Below are positions 47,288 through 56,319 of a stretch of DNA of 64,000 nt, in pieces. The translations under genes and the position numbers were made by a program. Origin of the DNA: Streptomyces sp. DHE7-1 (GTDB taxonomy: Bacteria > Actinomycetota > Actinomycetes > Streptomycetales > Streptomycetaceae); assembly GCA_016432725.1 (NCBI GenBank), contig JACJDG010000003.1:2852001-2916000 (forward strand), written 5' to 3'. The notes below the pieces were generated by a model. That model was not told where the DNA came from. It saw nothing but the letters and a program-made list of their open reading frames with translations, and did not search any database. Within the stretch, counting starts at the first letter, position 1. Each line of letters begins with the position of its first letter.

Positions 47288-48863
47288 CTACTTCGCCGTG
47301 CGGGCCACCGTGAAGTGGTCGATGCGCCGGCCGGTCTCGGCGATGCCCGACACCGTCAGCGTGGTCCGGTGGCCCTTCGCGGCGGGTGTGACGTCCACGC
47401 GGAGGAAGGAGTAGTCGAGGTAGCGTACCCGCGACCAGGTGACCGTCTCGTTCCGCCTGCCTTCCTCGGTGTTGACGAAGGAGGCGACCGAGTCGGCCTC
47501 GTGCTCGTGGCCCTCGTAGGAGTCCGGGGCGGAGAAGGCGTACAGCCCGCGGCCCGCCGCGCCGGCGGTGACGTACACCACGCCGTCGGTCTCGGGATGG
47601 GCGGTGCCGCCGATCGGCAGCTCCTTCACCTGGCCGCCCTTGATGACGTCGGTGCGCTCGTACTGGTGGTTGTGGCCGTTGATGACCAGGTCCACGGTGT
47701 ACTTCTCGAACAGCGGCACCCACTCCTGGCGGACACCGCCCTCCGAGGCGTGCGCGGTGGAGGTGCAGTAGGCGCAGTGGTGGAAGAAGACGACGACGAA
47801 GTCGACGTCCTTCGCGGCGCGGTACTTCCTGAGCTGCGTTTCCAGCCAGGTGGTCTGGGTTCCGCCGGATATGCCCAGGTTCGCGGGATCTCGAAGGACA
47901 CGTCGTTGGCGTCGAGCGAGATGACGGCGGTGTTGCCGTAGACGAAGGAGTAGACGCCGGGCAGGTTCTCGCGGTCCGGGCCGTTGTCGGGGAGCGTCCA
48001 GCGGGCATCCTCGCCGCCGTAGCCGTTGGGCGAGTACCAGGCCTCCATGTCGTGGTTGCCGTAGGCGGGCATCCAGGGGACCTGCTTGGCGACCGACTCG
48101 GTCTGGTGCAGGAACTGGTCCCAGGTGCGCGAGTCGAAGCCGGTGTCACCGGTCTTGCCCTGGCCGGCCGGGTCACCGTAGGCGATGTCGCCCGCATGCA
48201 GGTGGAAGGCGGGGTTCTGGCCGAGGATCAGGGCGTTGTTGGCCAGGCCGTGATAGCCGACACCCTCGTCGCCGAAGGCGGTGAAGGTGAAGGGGGCCTT
48301 GCGGGCGGGGCGGTGGTGAAGGTGCCCAGGGTGCCCAGCAGGTGGGGCTCGGCCGGGTCGAAGCCGTCGTGGCCGACGCCGTAGTAGTAGGTCCGGCCGG
48401 GGCGCAGGTGGGTGAGCTTGGCGTGCAGGTAGTACTGGGTGTGGTCGCCGCTCGCGCCGACCCCGGCCGGGGTGTACAGGGTGCGGACCTCGGCGTCGAT
48501 CCGGCGGGAGAGGTCCCAGGGACGGACCCCGACCCGGATGAACGGCCTGCGCACCGCGACCGGCACCTGCCAGGAGACGCTGATCTCGGTCCGGGGGTCG
48601 TTGCCCCAGGCGAGATGGCGGCCGAAGGGCGCGACCAGGGAGCCGTCGACCGATTCGGCCGCGGGCGCGGTGCGCGGCGTGGGGACAGTGGCCGGGGCAC
48701 CGGCGCCCGACACGAACACACCGCCGGTGACGGCGCCCAGGGTGACGGCACCGCCCCTGATCATCGTGCGCCGCGAGAACCTGGCCCGCAGGTACTCGTG
48801 CTGCTCGGCCGTGCTCATGCGCGCGGCCAGCTTCCCGGGTACTCCCATACGAGGAATGTCCAT
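47288..48863 (-). CDS. Tat-exported metallophosphoesterase (purple acid phosphatase-like), two frameshifts
   Basis: About 525 residues with two bases restored. ATG 48863 opens MDIPRMGVPGKLAARM; RARFSRRTMIRGGAVTLGAV is a Tat signal. An Fn3-like N-terminal domain (THLRPGRTYYYGVGHDG) precedes the phosphoesterase domain: FTAFGDEGVGYHG, FHLHAGDIAYGD, MPAYGNHDMEAW, VVFFHHCAYC and INGHNHQYER, all metal-ligand motifs. Missing bases near 48308 and 47886 split it in three frames. Probably releases phosphate outside the cell. Confidence 0.87.
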
Positions 48864-49013
48864 GACGTCTGAAACTCGTCCGGCCGGGCAACGAGGCGCG
48901 GGACACAGGATGGACGGCCCGCAAACAGAGCCCCATAAGACTTCCAACAGCCTCCTGCCCGGAATCGGGCAGGATTCTTGCGAAACTCGCGCTCTTACCC
49001 CAGGATCTACCGG

Positions 49014-49271
49014 GTGCACGAGGAACTTGTCGATCACCTGACGCGCTCCACGCCCCTCAGCAGGGGCGAGGCGCTGCGGGTGGTGCAGGACGTGCTCGCC
49101 TACTTCGACGAGACGACGCAGGACTACGTCCGTCGCCGCCACCGCGAGCTGCAGGCCCAGGGCCTGACGAACACGGCGATCTTCGACCGGATCGAGGCGG
49201 ACCTGAAATACCGGGCGGTGGCGCCGCCGGAGCTGACGCTCAGGCAGCTGCGCCGCATGGTCTACGGCTGA
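49014..49271 (+). CDS. Small conserved Streptomyces protein
   Basis: An 85-residue soluble, helical protein starting at GTG 49014 with AGGA upstream (VHEELVDHLTRSTPLSRGEA ... LRQLRRMVYG). Highly charged, no membrane segment. It sits 26 bases upstream of glmS on the same strand and may be co-expressed. A protein of this kind occupies the same place in S. coelicolor as I remember it; function unknown. Confidence 0.75.
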   Translation: MHEELVDHLTRSTPLSRGEALRVVQDVLAYFDETTQDYVRRRHRELQAQGLTNTAIFDRIEADLKYRAVAPPELTLRQLRRMVYG

Positions 49272-49297
49272 GACGCCAGACTGAGAGATACCTGTAT

Positions 49298-51115
49298 ATG
49301 TGCGGAATTGTCGGATACATCGGCAAGCGTGACGTGGCTCCGCTGCTCCTCGAAGGGCTGCAGCGCCTGGAGTACCGCGGCTACGACTCGGCGGGCATCG
49401 TCGTCACGTCCCCGAAGACGGCCGGCCTGCGGATGGTCAAGGCCAAGGGCCGGGTGCGCGACCTGGAGGCCAAGGTGCCGGCGCGCTTCAAGGGCACCAC
49501 CGGTATCGCCCACACCCGCTGGGCCACCCACGGCGCCCCCTCCGACGTGAACGCCCATCCGCACATGTCGGCCGACGGCAAGGTCGCCGTCGTGCACAAC
49601 GGCATCATCGACAACGCCGCCGACCTGCGCCGCAAGCTGGAGGCGGACGGGGTCGAGTTCCTCTCCGAGACCGACACCGAGGTCCTCACCCACCTCGTCG
49701 CCCGCTCCACGGCCGAGAAGCTGGAGGACAAGGTCCGCGAGACCGTCCGCCTGGTCGAGGGCACGTACGGCATCGCGGTGATGCACGCCGACTTCAACGA
49801 CCGCATCGTGGTGGCCCGCAACGGCTCCCCGGTGGTCCTCGGCATCGGCGAGAAGGAGATGTTCGTCGCGTCGGACATCGCCGCCCTGGTCGCCCACACC
49901 CGGCAGATCGTCACGCTGGACGACGGCGAGATGGCCACCCTCAAGGCCGACGACTTCCGCACGTACACCACCGAGGGCACCCGCACCAGCGCCGAGCCGA
50001 CCACCGTGGAGTGGGAGGCGGCGTCGTACGACATGGGCGGCCACGACACGTACATGCACAAGGAGATCCACGAGCAGGCCGACGCCGTGGACCGGGTGCT
50101 GCGCGGCCGCATCGACGAGCGGTTCTCCACCGTGCACCTCGGCGGCCTCAACCTGGACGCCCGCGAGGCGCGCCGCATCCGCCGCGTGAAGATCCTCGGC
50201 TGCGGCACCTCGTACCACGCGGGCATGATCGGCGCCCAGATGATCGAGGAGCTGGCCCGCATCCCCGCCGACGCCGAGCCGGCCTCCGAGTTCCGCTACC
50301 GCAACGCGGTCGTGGACCCCGACACGCTGTACGTCGCCGTCTCCCAGTCCGGTGAGACGTACGACGTGCTCGCCGCCGTGCAGGAGCTGAAGCGCAAGGG
50401 CGCCCGGGTGCTCGGCGTGGTCAACGTGGTGGGTTCCGCCATCGCCCGCGAGGCCGACGGCGGCATCTACGTGCACGCCGGTCCCGAGGTCTGCGTCGTC
50501 TCCACGAAGTGCTTCACCAACACCACGGTCGCCTTCGCCCTGCTCGCGCTGCACCTCGGCCGCACCCGCGACCTCTCGGTGCGCGACGGCAAGCGGATCA
50601 TCGAGGGCCTGCGCCGGCTGCCGGAGCAGATCACCGAGATCCTCAAGCAGGAGGAGGACATCAGGCAGCTCGCGGAGAGCTACGCCGACGCCCGCTCCAT
50701 GCTCTTCATCGGCCGCGTCCGGGGCTACCCGGTGGCCCGCGAGGCCTCCCTGAAGCTCAAGGAGGTCTCCTACATCCACGCCGAGGCCTACCCCGCCTCC
50801 GAGCTGAAGCACGGCCCGCTGGCCCTGATCGAGCCCGCCCTGCCCACGGTCGCGATCGTCCCCGACGACGACCTGCTGGAGAAGAACCGCGCGGCCCTGG
50901 AGGAGATCAAGGCCCGCAGCGGCAAGATCCTCGCGGTGGCCCACCAGGAGCAGGAGAAGGCCGACCGGACCATCGTGGTCCCGAAGAACGAGGACGAGCT
51001 GAACCCGATCCTCCTGGGCATCCCGCTCCAGCTGCTGGCCTACCACACGGCCAAGGCCCTGGGCCGGGACATCGACAAGCCGAGGAACCTGGCGAAGTCC
51101 GTCACGGTGGAGTAG
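49298..51115 (+). CDS. glmS: Glutamine-fructose-6-phosphate aminotransferase
   Basis: A 605-residue enzyme making glucosamine-6-phosphate from fructose-6-phosphate and glutamine, the entry to peptidoglycan amino sugars. N-terminal glutaminase with Cys directly after Met (MCGIVGYIGKRDVAPLLLEG, LEYRGYDSAGI). Two SIS domains: GCGTSYHAGMIGAQMIEELA and VSQSGETYDVLAAVQELK. C-terminal catalytic end KPRNLAKSVTVE. No glmS ribozyme is visible upstream. Streptomyces often carry two copies; this position resembles the second gene of S. coelicolor. Confidence 0.95.
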   Translation: MCGIVGYIGKRDVAPLLLEGLQRLEYRGYDSAGIVVTSPKTAGLRMVKAKGRVRDLEAKVPARFKGTTGIAHTRWATHGAPSDVNAHPHMSADGKVAVVHNGIIDNAADLRRKLEADGVEFLSETDTEVLTHLVARSTAEKLEDKVRETVRLVEGTYGIAVMHADFNDRIVVARNGSPVVLGIGEKEMFVASDIAALVAHTRQIVTLDDGEMATLKADDFRTYTTEGTRTSAEPTTVEWEAASYDMGGHDTYMHKEIHEQADAVDRVLRGRIDERFSTVHLGGLNLDAREARRIRRVKILGCGTSYHAGMIGAQMIEELARIPADAEPASEFRYRNAVVDPDTLYVAVSQSGETYDVLAAVQELKRKGARVLGVVNVVGSAIAREADGGIYVHAGPEVCVVSTKCFTNTTVAFALLALHLGRTRDLSVRDGKRIIEGLRRLPEQITEILKQEEDIRQLAESYADARSMLFIGRVRGYPVAREASLKLKEVSYIHAEAYPASELKHGPLALIEPALPTVAIVPDDDLLEKNRAALEEIKARSGKILAVAHQEQEKADRTIVVPKNEDELNPILLGIPLQLLAYHTAKALGRDIDKPRNLAKSVTVE

Positions 51116-51142
51116 TCGCTCCCGCCGCCCGACGGCGCGCAG

Positions 51143-51183
51143 AACGGACCCCCGCGTTGCCACCTCGTACGCGGGGGTCCGTT
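51143..51183. terminator. glmS terminator
   Basis: A perfect 15-bp stem (AACGGACCCCCGCGT / ACGCGGGGGTCCGTT) with an 11-base loop, 27 bases past the glmS stop. Confidence 0.9.
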
Positions 51184-51343
51184 CCCGTGTCGCGTGATCA
51201 GCCGGCGGCCGTCACCCGCCGGCTCGCGACACGCCTCGGTGCGCTGACCGATGTATGCCCTTCACAAGGGCACAAACACCTCTACGCGCGAGTAGTTTCG
51301 CGCCGTACGAAGGAAGTTGACGGAGTGTCGGCGGGCAGCCGCG

Positions 51344-51871
51344 TCAGGGGATGACGATGACCGGCCGCTGCGCCCGCTTGGCGAGCCGTCCGGCCACGGA
51401 GCCGAAGATCCGGCCCACGATGCCGTGGGTGGTGCCGACCACGATGGCGTCGGCCTCGTACTCCCGCCCGACCTCCTCGAGTTCGTGGCAGATGTCACCG
51501 CCGCGCTCGACCAGGATCCAGGGCACCTCGGCCAGATAGTCCGCGCAGGCCAGTTCGAGCCCGAGCACCTCGGTGCGGTGGTCCGGGACGTCGACGAAGA
51601 CGGGCGGCTCGCAGCCGGCCCACACGGTGGTGGGCAGCCGGTTGGCCACATGGACGATGATCAGTCCCGAGCCGGAGCGGTGGGCCATGCCGACCGCGTA
51701 GGCGAGGGCACGCTCACTTGAGGTCGAGCCGTCGAAGCCGACGACCACGCCGTGCAGGAAGGCGGGGTCGCAGGACGGGCGCGGCTCTGGCACCGCCAGG
51801 GGCTCGGCCGCCGTGGGATCGGCGACGGGCCGCTTGCGGTCCGCGGGTTCGAAGAATTCGTGACCGGCCAT
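51344..51871 (-). CDS. Universal stress protein (UspA family)
   Basis: A 175-residue single-domain Usp. After a 35-residue acidic leader the domain starts VVVGFDGSTSSERALAYAVG and ends with the ATP-binding pattern VVGTTHGIVGRIFGSVAGRL...RPVIVIP (GxxGxxxxxxGSxx type). It is therefore likely to bind ATP. ATG 51871. In Streptomyces such genes respond to stress and growth arrest, but no binding site is recognisable here. Confidence 0.85.
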   Translation of the reverse strand: MAGHEFFEPADRKRPVADPTAAEPLAVPEPRPSCDPAFLHGVVVGFDGSTSSERALAYAVGMAHRSGSGLIIVHVANRLPTTVWAGCEPPVFVDVPDHRTEVLGLELACADYLAEVPWILVERGGDICHELEEVGREYEADAIVVGTTHGIVGRIFGSVAGRLAKRAQRPVIVIP

Positions 51872-52187
51872 GGCTGTCTCGGCGTTGTGATCCTTGTGTG
51901 GATGGGAGTGACATCGAGCGGCGGAGCTGTGTCCGGGATTCGTCTTCCCAACCCCATACCCCCAAGGGTACGGCGGCACGCCTCCTACGCTCATTTCCCG
52001 CGCACGCTCCGTAAGCGGGGCCCCCGAATGTCCGTGGGGGTTCCCCGGAGCATGCACGAGCGACGCCCGTAACGCAATGGTTGCTGCCTCGTACAGGCGG
52101 TTTGCACAGCGTGAACGGAGCAGCGGTCGGTGACCGACCGATCGAACGGGCGTTGATCTCCGTGAGCCATCGCCAAGGGAGTACGAG
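51872..52187. other. Divergent promoter region
   Basis: A 316-bp gap between the divergent Usp and small membrane protein genes, presumably containing both promoters. I see no strong inverted repeat or other element in it. Confidence 0.5.
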
Positions 52188-52445
52188 TTGCCCGGACCGA
52201 GATCCACCACCGACCCGCGTCCCGCCCCGGACACCACCAGCGAAGTGATCCGCTGGGCGGCCTTCAGCTGCGTCCTCGTTCCCGTGGTCCTCGTCTGGTA
52301 CGGCACCTCGCTCGCCGGGGCGGCCGGCACCGCCTTCGGACTCGCCGCCGTCACGGCCGCCTGCCGGGTGCTGCTGCGCCGGTCCGAACGTTGCGCCGCG
52401 CAAAGAGGCGGGCGTCACACCCGGGGAGAGACACCGGTCGACTGA
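52188..52445 (+). CDS. Small membrane protein
   Basis: An 85-residue protein with two hydrophobic segments (VIRWAAFSCVLVPVVLVWYG and LAGAAGTAFGLAAVTAA) and a basic C-terminal tail. The TTG start has AAGGGAG upstream. A similar small gene precedes adpA in S. coelicolor as I remember it. Function unknown. Confidence 0.7.
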   Translation: MPGPRSTTDPRPAPDTTSEVIRWAAFSCVLVPVVLVWYGTSLAGAAGTAFGLAAVTAACRVLLRRSERCAAQRGGRHTRGETPVD

Positions 52446-52820
52446 CCGGTTTCCGTACCCTCGAACGCTTCTTTTCGGCCAACTTCCGGATACCGCTGAG
52501 GAGGGGTGCCGACCACCCCCAACCCCCGTTCCACCTGCACGGAAAGGGTCCGGGCCGGCCTCCGCACCCTACGCGGTTTGGCCACTGCGACAAGGCGCAC
52601 TTCCCTGCACGCCCCACGAGTGCAACGCTTCGTGATCGAATGCTTCACGCCAAGTTGTCATGTCGACAATGTCCGGCGTGTCGAACTGGCCACCGTCAGA
52701 CCGCGGTAGCCAGTAGATTCGATCTTGATGTCTTACGGCGGGGGACTCGTGCAGGACCGAGGGGAAACGTGCAGGAGCGACACAACCGAGGAGCCGCGAC
52801 CACCGAGGGGGCTTAGCAGG
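52446..52820. other. adpA upstream regulatory region
   Basis: A 375-bp non-coding stretch before adpA. AdpA genes have long leaders with autoregulatory AdpA sites. I can see the small palindrome-like TTGTCATGTCGACAA near 52655, but cannot assign any site with confidence. Confidence 0.5.
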
Positions 52821-54023
52821 ATGAGCCACGACTCCACTGCCACGCCGGAAGCCGCGGGCCGGAAACTGTCCGGGCGACGCCGCAAGGAGATCGTCGCGGT
52901 GCTGCTGTTCAGCGGCGGCCCCATTTTCGAGAGTTCCATACCTCTTTCGGTGTTCGGGATCGACCGCCAGGACGCCGGAGTACCGCGCTACCGACTGCTG
53001 GTGTCCGCCGGCGAGGAGGGCCCGCTGCGGACCACGGGGGGCCTGGAACTCACCGCGCCACATGGGCTCGAGGCGATCTCACGCGCCGGGACGGTCGTCG
53101 TACCGGCCTGGCGCTCGATCACCTCGCCACCACCGGAGGAGGCGCTCGACGCGCTGCGCCGGGCCCACGAGGAGGGCGCCCGCATCGTCGGGCTGTGCAC
53201 GGGCGCGTTCGTCCTCGCGGCGGCGGGCCTGCTGGACGGCCGTCCGGCGACCACCCACTGGATGTACGCGCCGACGCTGGCCAAGCGCTATCCGTCGGTT
53301 CACGTGGATCCGAGGGAGCTGTTCGTCGACGACGGCGACGTCCTGACGTCGGCGGGCACGGCGGCCGGGATAGACCTCTGTCTCCACATCGTGCGGACGG
53401 ACCACGGCAACGAGGCGGCCGGCGCGCTCGCCCGGCGCCTGGTGGTCCCGCCGCGCCGGTCGGGCGGCCAGGAGCGCTACCTCGACAGGTCTTTACCCGA
53501 GGAGATCGGCGCCGACCCGCTGGCCGAGGTCGTCGCCTGGGCGCTGGAACACCTCCACGAGCAGTTCGACGTGGAAACCCTGGCGGCACGCGCCTACATG
53601 AGCCGCCGTACGTTCGACCGCCGGTTCCGCTCGCTCACCGGCAGCGCGCCGCTGCAGTGGCTGATCACCCAGCGGGTGCTCCAGGCCCAGCGGCTGCTGG
53701 AGACGTCGGACTACTCGGTGGACGAGGTGGCGGGCCGCTGCGGCTTCCGCTCCCCGGTCGCGCTGCGCGGGCACTTCCGCCGCCAGCTCGGCTCGTCCCC
53801 GGCCGCCTACCGCGCGGCCTACCGGGCCCGCCGGCCGCAGGGCGAACGGCCGGGTGAGACGGAGATCCCGATGCAGCCCGGACCGGGCGGGCCCGGCCTG
53901 GCCCATCCCGGGCCGGTCGGCCACGCGCCGCCGGTGCTGCACCCGGACCGCGAGAGCGGGGTGCCGATGCAGAGCCGCCGGCAGGCGGTGAGCCTGCTGC
54001 CGGGGCCGCGCAGCGGGAGCTGA
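52821..54023 (+). CDS. adpA: Pleiotropic developmental activator AdpA
   Basis: A 400-residue AraC/XylS-type master regulator of morphological differentiation and secondary metabolism. N-terminal DJ-1/PfpI-like dimerisation domain (VAVLLFSGGPIFESSIPLSV, ARIVGLCTGAFVLAAAGLL) and C-terminal two-helix HTH (LAARAYMSRRTFDRRFRSLT, VDEVAGRCGFRSPVALRGHF). ATG 52821 gives the N-terminus MSHDSTATPEAAGRKLSGRR, nearly identical to the S. coelicolor protein. Codon 225 (53493-53495) is TTA, readable only by the bldA tRNA. Confidence 0.95.
   Translation: MSHDSTATPEAAGRKLSGRRRKEIVAVLLFSGGPIFESSIPLSVFGIDRQDAGVPRYRLLVSAGEEGPLRTTGGLELTAPHGLEAISRAGTVVVPAWRSITSPPPEEALDALRRAHEEGARIVGLCTGAFVLAAAGLLDGRPATTHWMYAPTLAKRYPSVHVDPRELFVDDGDVLTSAGTAAGIDLCLHIVRTDHGNEAAGALARRLVVPPRRSGGQERYLDRSLPEEIGADPLAEVVAWALEHLHEQFDVETLAARAYMSRRTFDRRFRSLTGSAPLQWLITQRVLQAQRLLETSDYSVDEVAGRCGFRSPVALRGHFRRQLGSSPAAYRAAYRARRPQGERPGETEIPMQPGPGGPGLAHPGPVGHAPPVLHPDRESGVPMQSRRQAVSLLPGPRSGS
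53493..53495 (+). promoter_or_regulatory. bldA-dependent TTA codon in adpA
   Basis: TTA leucine codon 225 in the linker between the two AdpA domains (DRSLPEEIG). TTA is extremely rare in Streptomyces, and in adpA it makes translation depend on the late-expressed bldA tRNA. The position is the same as in known adpA genes. Confidence 0.93.
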
Positions 54024-54152
54024 ACGAGGAGCGGCAAGGGAGGGGCGGAGCACGGCTCCGTCCCTCTTCCGCCGTCGTCCCGCCGCGCGCACACCCACAA
54101 GGTCGCCGCACGCCCGGTCCGGCGCGGGGCGGCGCGCCGTAAGGTGAGACAC

Positions 54153-54755
54153 ATGAACGATCGCATGGTGTGGATCGACTGCGAGATGACCGGCCTCTCG
54201 CTGTCCGACGACGCGCTCATCGAGGTGGCCGCCCTCGTCACCGACTCCGAGCTGAACGTGCTCGGCGAAGGGGTGGACATCGTCATCCGCCCGCCGGACT
54301 CGGCACTGGAGACGATGCCGGAGGTGGTGCGCGAGATGCACACCGCGTCCGGGCTGCTGGCGGAACTGGCCGGCGGCACCACGCTGGCCGACGCCGAGGC
54401 GCAGGTGCTCGCCTACGTCCGGGAGCACGTCAAGGAGCCCGGCAAGGCCCCGCTGTGCGGCAACTCCGTCGGCACCGACCGCGGCTTCCTGCTGCGCGAC
54501 ATGCCGACCCTGGAGGACTACCTGCACTACCGCATCGTCGACGTCTCCTCGATCAAGGAGCTGGCGCGCCGCTGGTACCCCCGGGCCTACTTCAACAGCC
54601 CGGAGAAGAACGGCAACCACCGCGCCCTCGCCGACATCCGCGAGTCGATCGCCGAGCTGCGCTACTACCGCGAGGCCGTCTTCGTCCCGCAGCCCGGCCC
54701 GGACTCCGACACCGCCCGGGCGATCGCCGCCAAGCACGTCCTGCCCGCGCGGTAG
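54153..54755 (+). CDS. orn: Oligoribonuclease
   Basis: A 200-residue DEDDh exonuclease that degrades 2-5 nt RNAs and linear pGpG to nucleotides. Exo motifs: [37 protein letters not shown] and [20 protein letters not shown], giving the four acidic residues and the His. ATG 54153 has AAGGTGAG upstream. Following adpA and preceding tRNA-His is the standard Streptomyces arrangement. Confidence 0.95.
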   Translation: MNDRMVWIDCEMTGLSLSDDALIEVAALVTDSELNVLGEGVDIVIRPPDSALETMPEVVREMHTASGLLAELAGGTTLADAEAQVLAYVREHVKEPGKAPLCGNSVGTDRGFLLRDMPTLEDYLHYRIVDVSSIKELARRWYPRAYFNSPEKNGNHRALADIRESIAELRYYREAVFVPQPGPDSDTARAIAAKHVLPAR

Positions 54756-54883
54756 GACCGCGCGAACAGGGCCCCGGGGTCCGCTCGGGACCCGCGCGAA
54801 AAGCCGTGCGCGAGCACCCCTTCGGACCCTGTAGACTTCTTCTCGGCCGGTCGGGGAGAGCACTCCTCGGACTACCGGTCATG

Positions 54884-54956
54884 GTGGGTGTAGCTCAGCT
54901 GGTAGAGCACCTGGTTGTGGTCCAGGATGCCGCGGGTTCGAGTCCCGTCACTCACC
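54884..54956 (+). tRNA. tRNA-His (GTG)
   Basis: Cloverleaf with acceptor GTGGGTG/CACTCAC, D-arm TAGCTCAGCTGGTAGAGCA, anticodon loop TTGTGGT (anticodon GTG at 54917-54919) and T-arm GCGGGTTCGAGTCCCGT. The preceding base G54883 pairs with C73, the extra G-1:C73 pair specific for histidine tRNA. CCA is not encoded. Confidence 0.97.
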
Positions 54957-54962
54957 CTGAGT

Positions 54963-55006
54963 AATCAGCCGGTGACTCCGTCGGAAGACGAGGTCACCGG
55001 CTGATT
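54963..55006. terminator. tRNA-His terminator
   Basis: A 14-bp stem AATCAGCCGGTGAC / GTCACCGGCTGATT followed by CGTTTTCG, seven bases after the tRNA. Confidence 0.9.
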
Positions 55007-55060
55007 CGTTTTCGCGGCTCCCGGTGGCGGGCGACGGACGCCGCCCGCCCGGGAGGGCGG

Positions 55061-56116
55061 TCACGACGACGCGCGGTCCACCAGTTCCGTGGGCAGTACC
55101 GCGTGGTGGCGCCGCGGGTCGCGGGGGGTGGCCGGGCGCCGGCCGGCGATCTCGGTGAGGAGCAGGTCGATCATGGCGCGGCCCATCTCCTCGATCGGCT
55201 GGCGGACGCTGGTCAGCGGGGGGTCCATGTGCCGGGCGATGGCCGAGTCGTCGTAGCCGACCAGGGCCACGTCGCCGGGTACGCTGCGGCCCGCCTCCCG
55301 CAGCACCTGCCGGGCGCCCGCCGCCATCACGTCGGAGCCCGCGAAGACCGCGTCCAGGTCCGGGTGGCGCTCGAGCAGGGTCGTCATGGCCCGCCGGCCG
55401 CCCTCGTCGGTGAAGTCGCCGGGTTCGATCAGGCCCTCGTCCACGGGCAGGCCCGCGTCGCGCAGGGCGTCGCGGTAGCCGTCGACACGGCGCTGGGCGC
55501 CGTAGACGTCGAGGCGGCCGGTGATGTGGGCGATCCGGCGACGGCCCCGGGACATCAGGTGCTCCACCGCGGACCGGGCGCCGCCGTAGTTGTCCGAGTC
55601 CACCGAGGTCAGCGTCTCGGCGGCCGAGCGGGGGCCGCTGATCACCGCGGGGATCTCCAACTGGGACAGCATGTCCGGCAGGGGGTCGTCGGCGTGCACC
55701 GAGACCAGCAGGACACCGTCGACGCGATGGGCGGCCAGGTACTGCGCGAGGCGCTGCCGCTCCCGGTCGTTGCCCGCGAAGATGAGCAGCAACTGCATCT
55801 CGCTGTCGGAGAGTTCGGCACCGACGCCGCGCAGCATGTCGGAGAAGTACGGCTCCGAGAAGAAGCGGGTCTCCGGCTCCGGCACCACCAGCGCGATGGC
55901 GTCGGTGCGGTTGGCCGCGAGGGCGCGCGCCGCGGTGTTGGGCACGTAGCCGAGTTCCGCGACGGCCGCCTCCACGGCGGCGCGGGTCGCCTCGCTCACC
56001 CGGGGCGAGCCGTTGATCACCCGTGAGACCGTGCCCCTGCCGACACCGGCACGCGCGGCGACCTCTTCCAGCGTCGGCCGCCGACTGCTCCGGCTCCGCT
56101 CTCCGTTGACTGGCAT
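55061..56116 (-). CDS. LacI family regulator, CebR-like (copy 1)
   Basis: A 351-residue LacI repressor. HTH: PTLEEVAARAGVGRGTVSRV followed by INGSPRVS. The effector domain includes FFSEPYFSDMLRGVGAELSD, GGARSAVEHLMSRGRRRIAH and a C-terminal region with LTSVRQPIEEMGRAMIDLLL. It is close to the known cellobiose repressor CebR and occupies the place next to orn and tRNA-His where S. coelicolor has it, as I recall. ATG 56116. It lies just downstream of bglC on the same strand. A paralogue lies at 62020. Confidence 0.88.
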   Translation of the reverse strand: MPVNGERSRSSRRPTLEEVAARAGVGRGTVSRVINGSPRVSEATRAAVEAAVAELGYVPNTAARALAANRTDAIALVVPEPETRFFSEPYFSDMLRGVGAELSDSEMQLLLIFAGNDRERQRLAQYLAAHRVDGVLLVSVHADDPLPDMLSQLEIPAVISGPRSAAETLTSVDSDNYGGARSAVEHLMSRGRRRIAHITGRLDVYGAQRRVDGYRDALRDAGLPVDEGLIEPGDFTDEGGRRAMTTLLERHPDLDAVFAGSDVMAAGARQVLREAGRSVPGDVALVGYDDSAIARHMDPPLTSVRQPIEEMGRAMIDLLLTEIAGRRPATPRDPRRHHAVLPTELVDRASS

Positions 56117-56319
56117 GGTCTCCGCCTCCCGCTCACAACCGACCGGCCGGGGATTGTCCGCTACCGTCCGGCCAGGAATGTAACCGAGATCCCACAGCAC
56201 CCGCTCTCATCATCCCGCGCCCGCGGTGCCCGTGGAGCCGGGCCCCGGTAGGCGGACCGGCTCCACGGCACGGGGGTGCCGCCGGGACGGCGGCTCCCCG
56301 GCCGGGCGGCGGGCGGACG

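Noticed and set aside
49272..49297. A glmS ribozyme or riboswitch before glmS
   Set aside because: The gap is only 26 bases and no conserved ribozyme core is visible.
54170..54964. An open frame running through orn and tRNA-His
   Set aside because: It is out of frame with orn, whose DEDDh motifs are intact, and its tail is the tRNA sequence.
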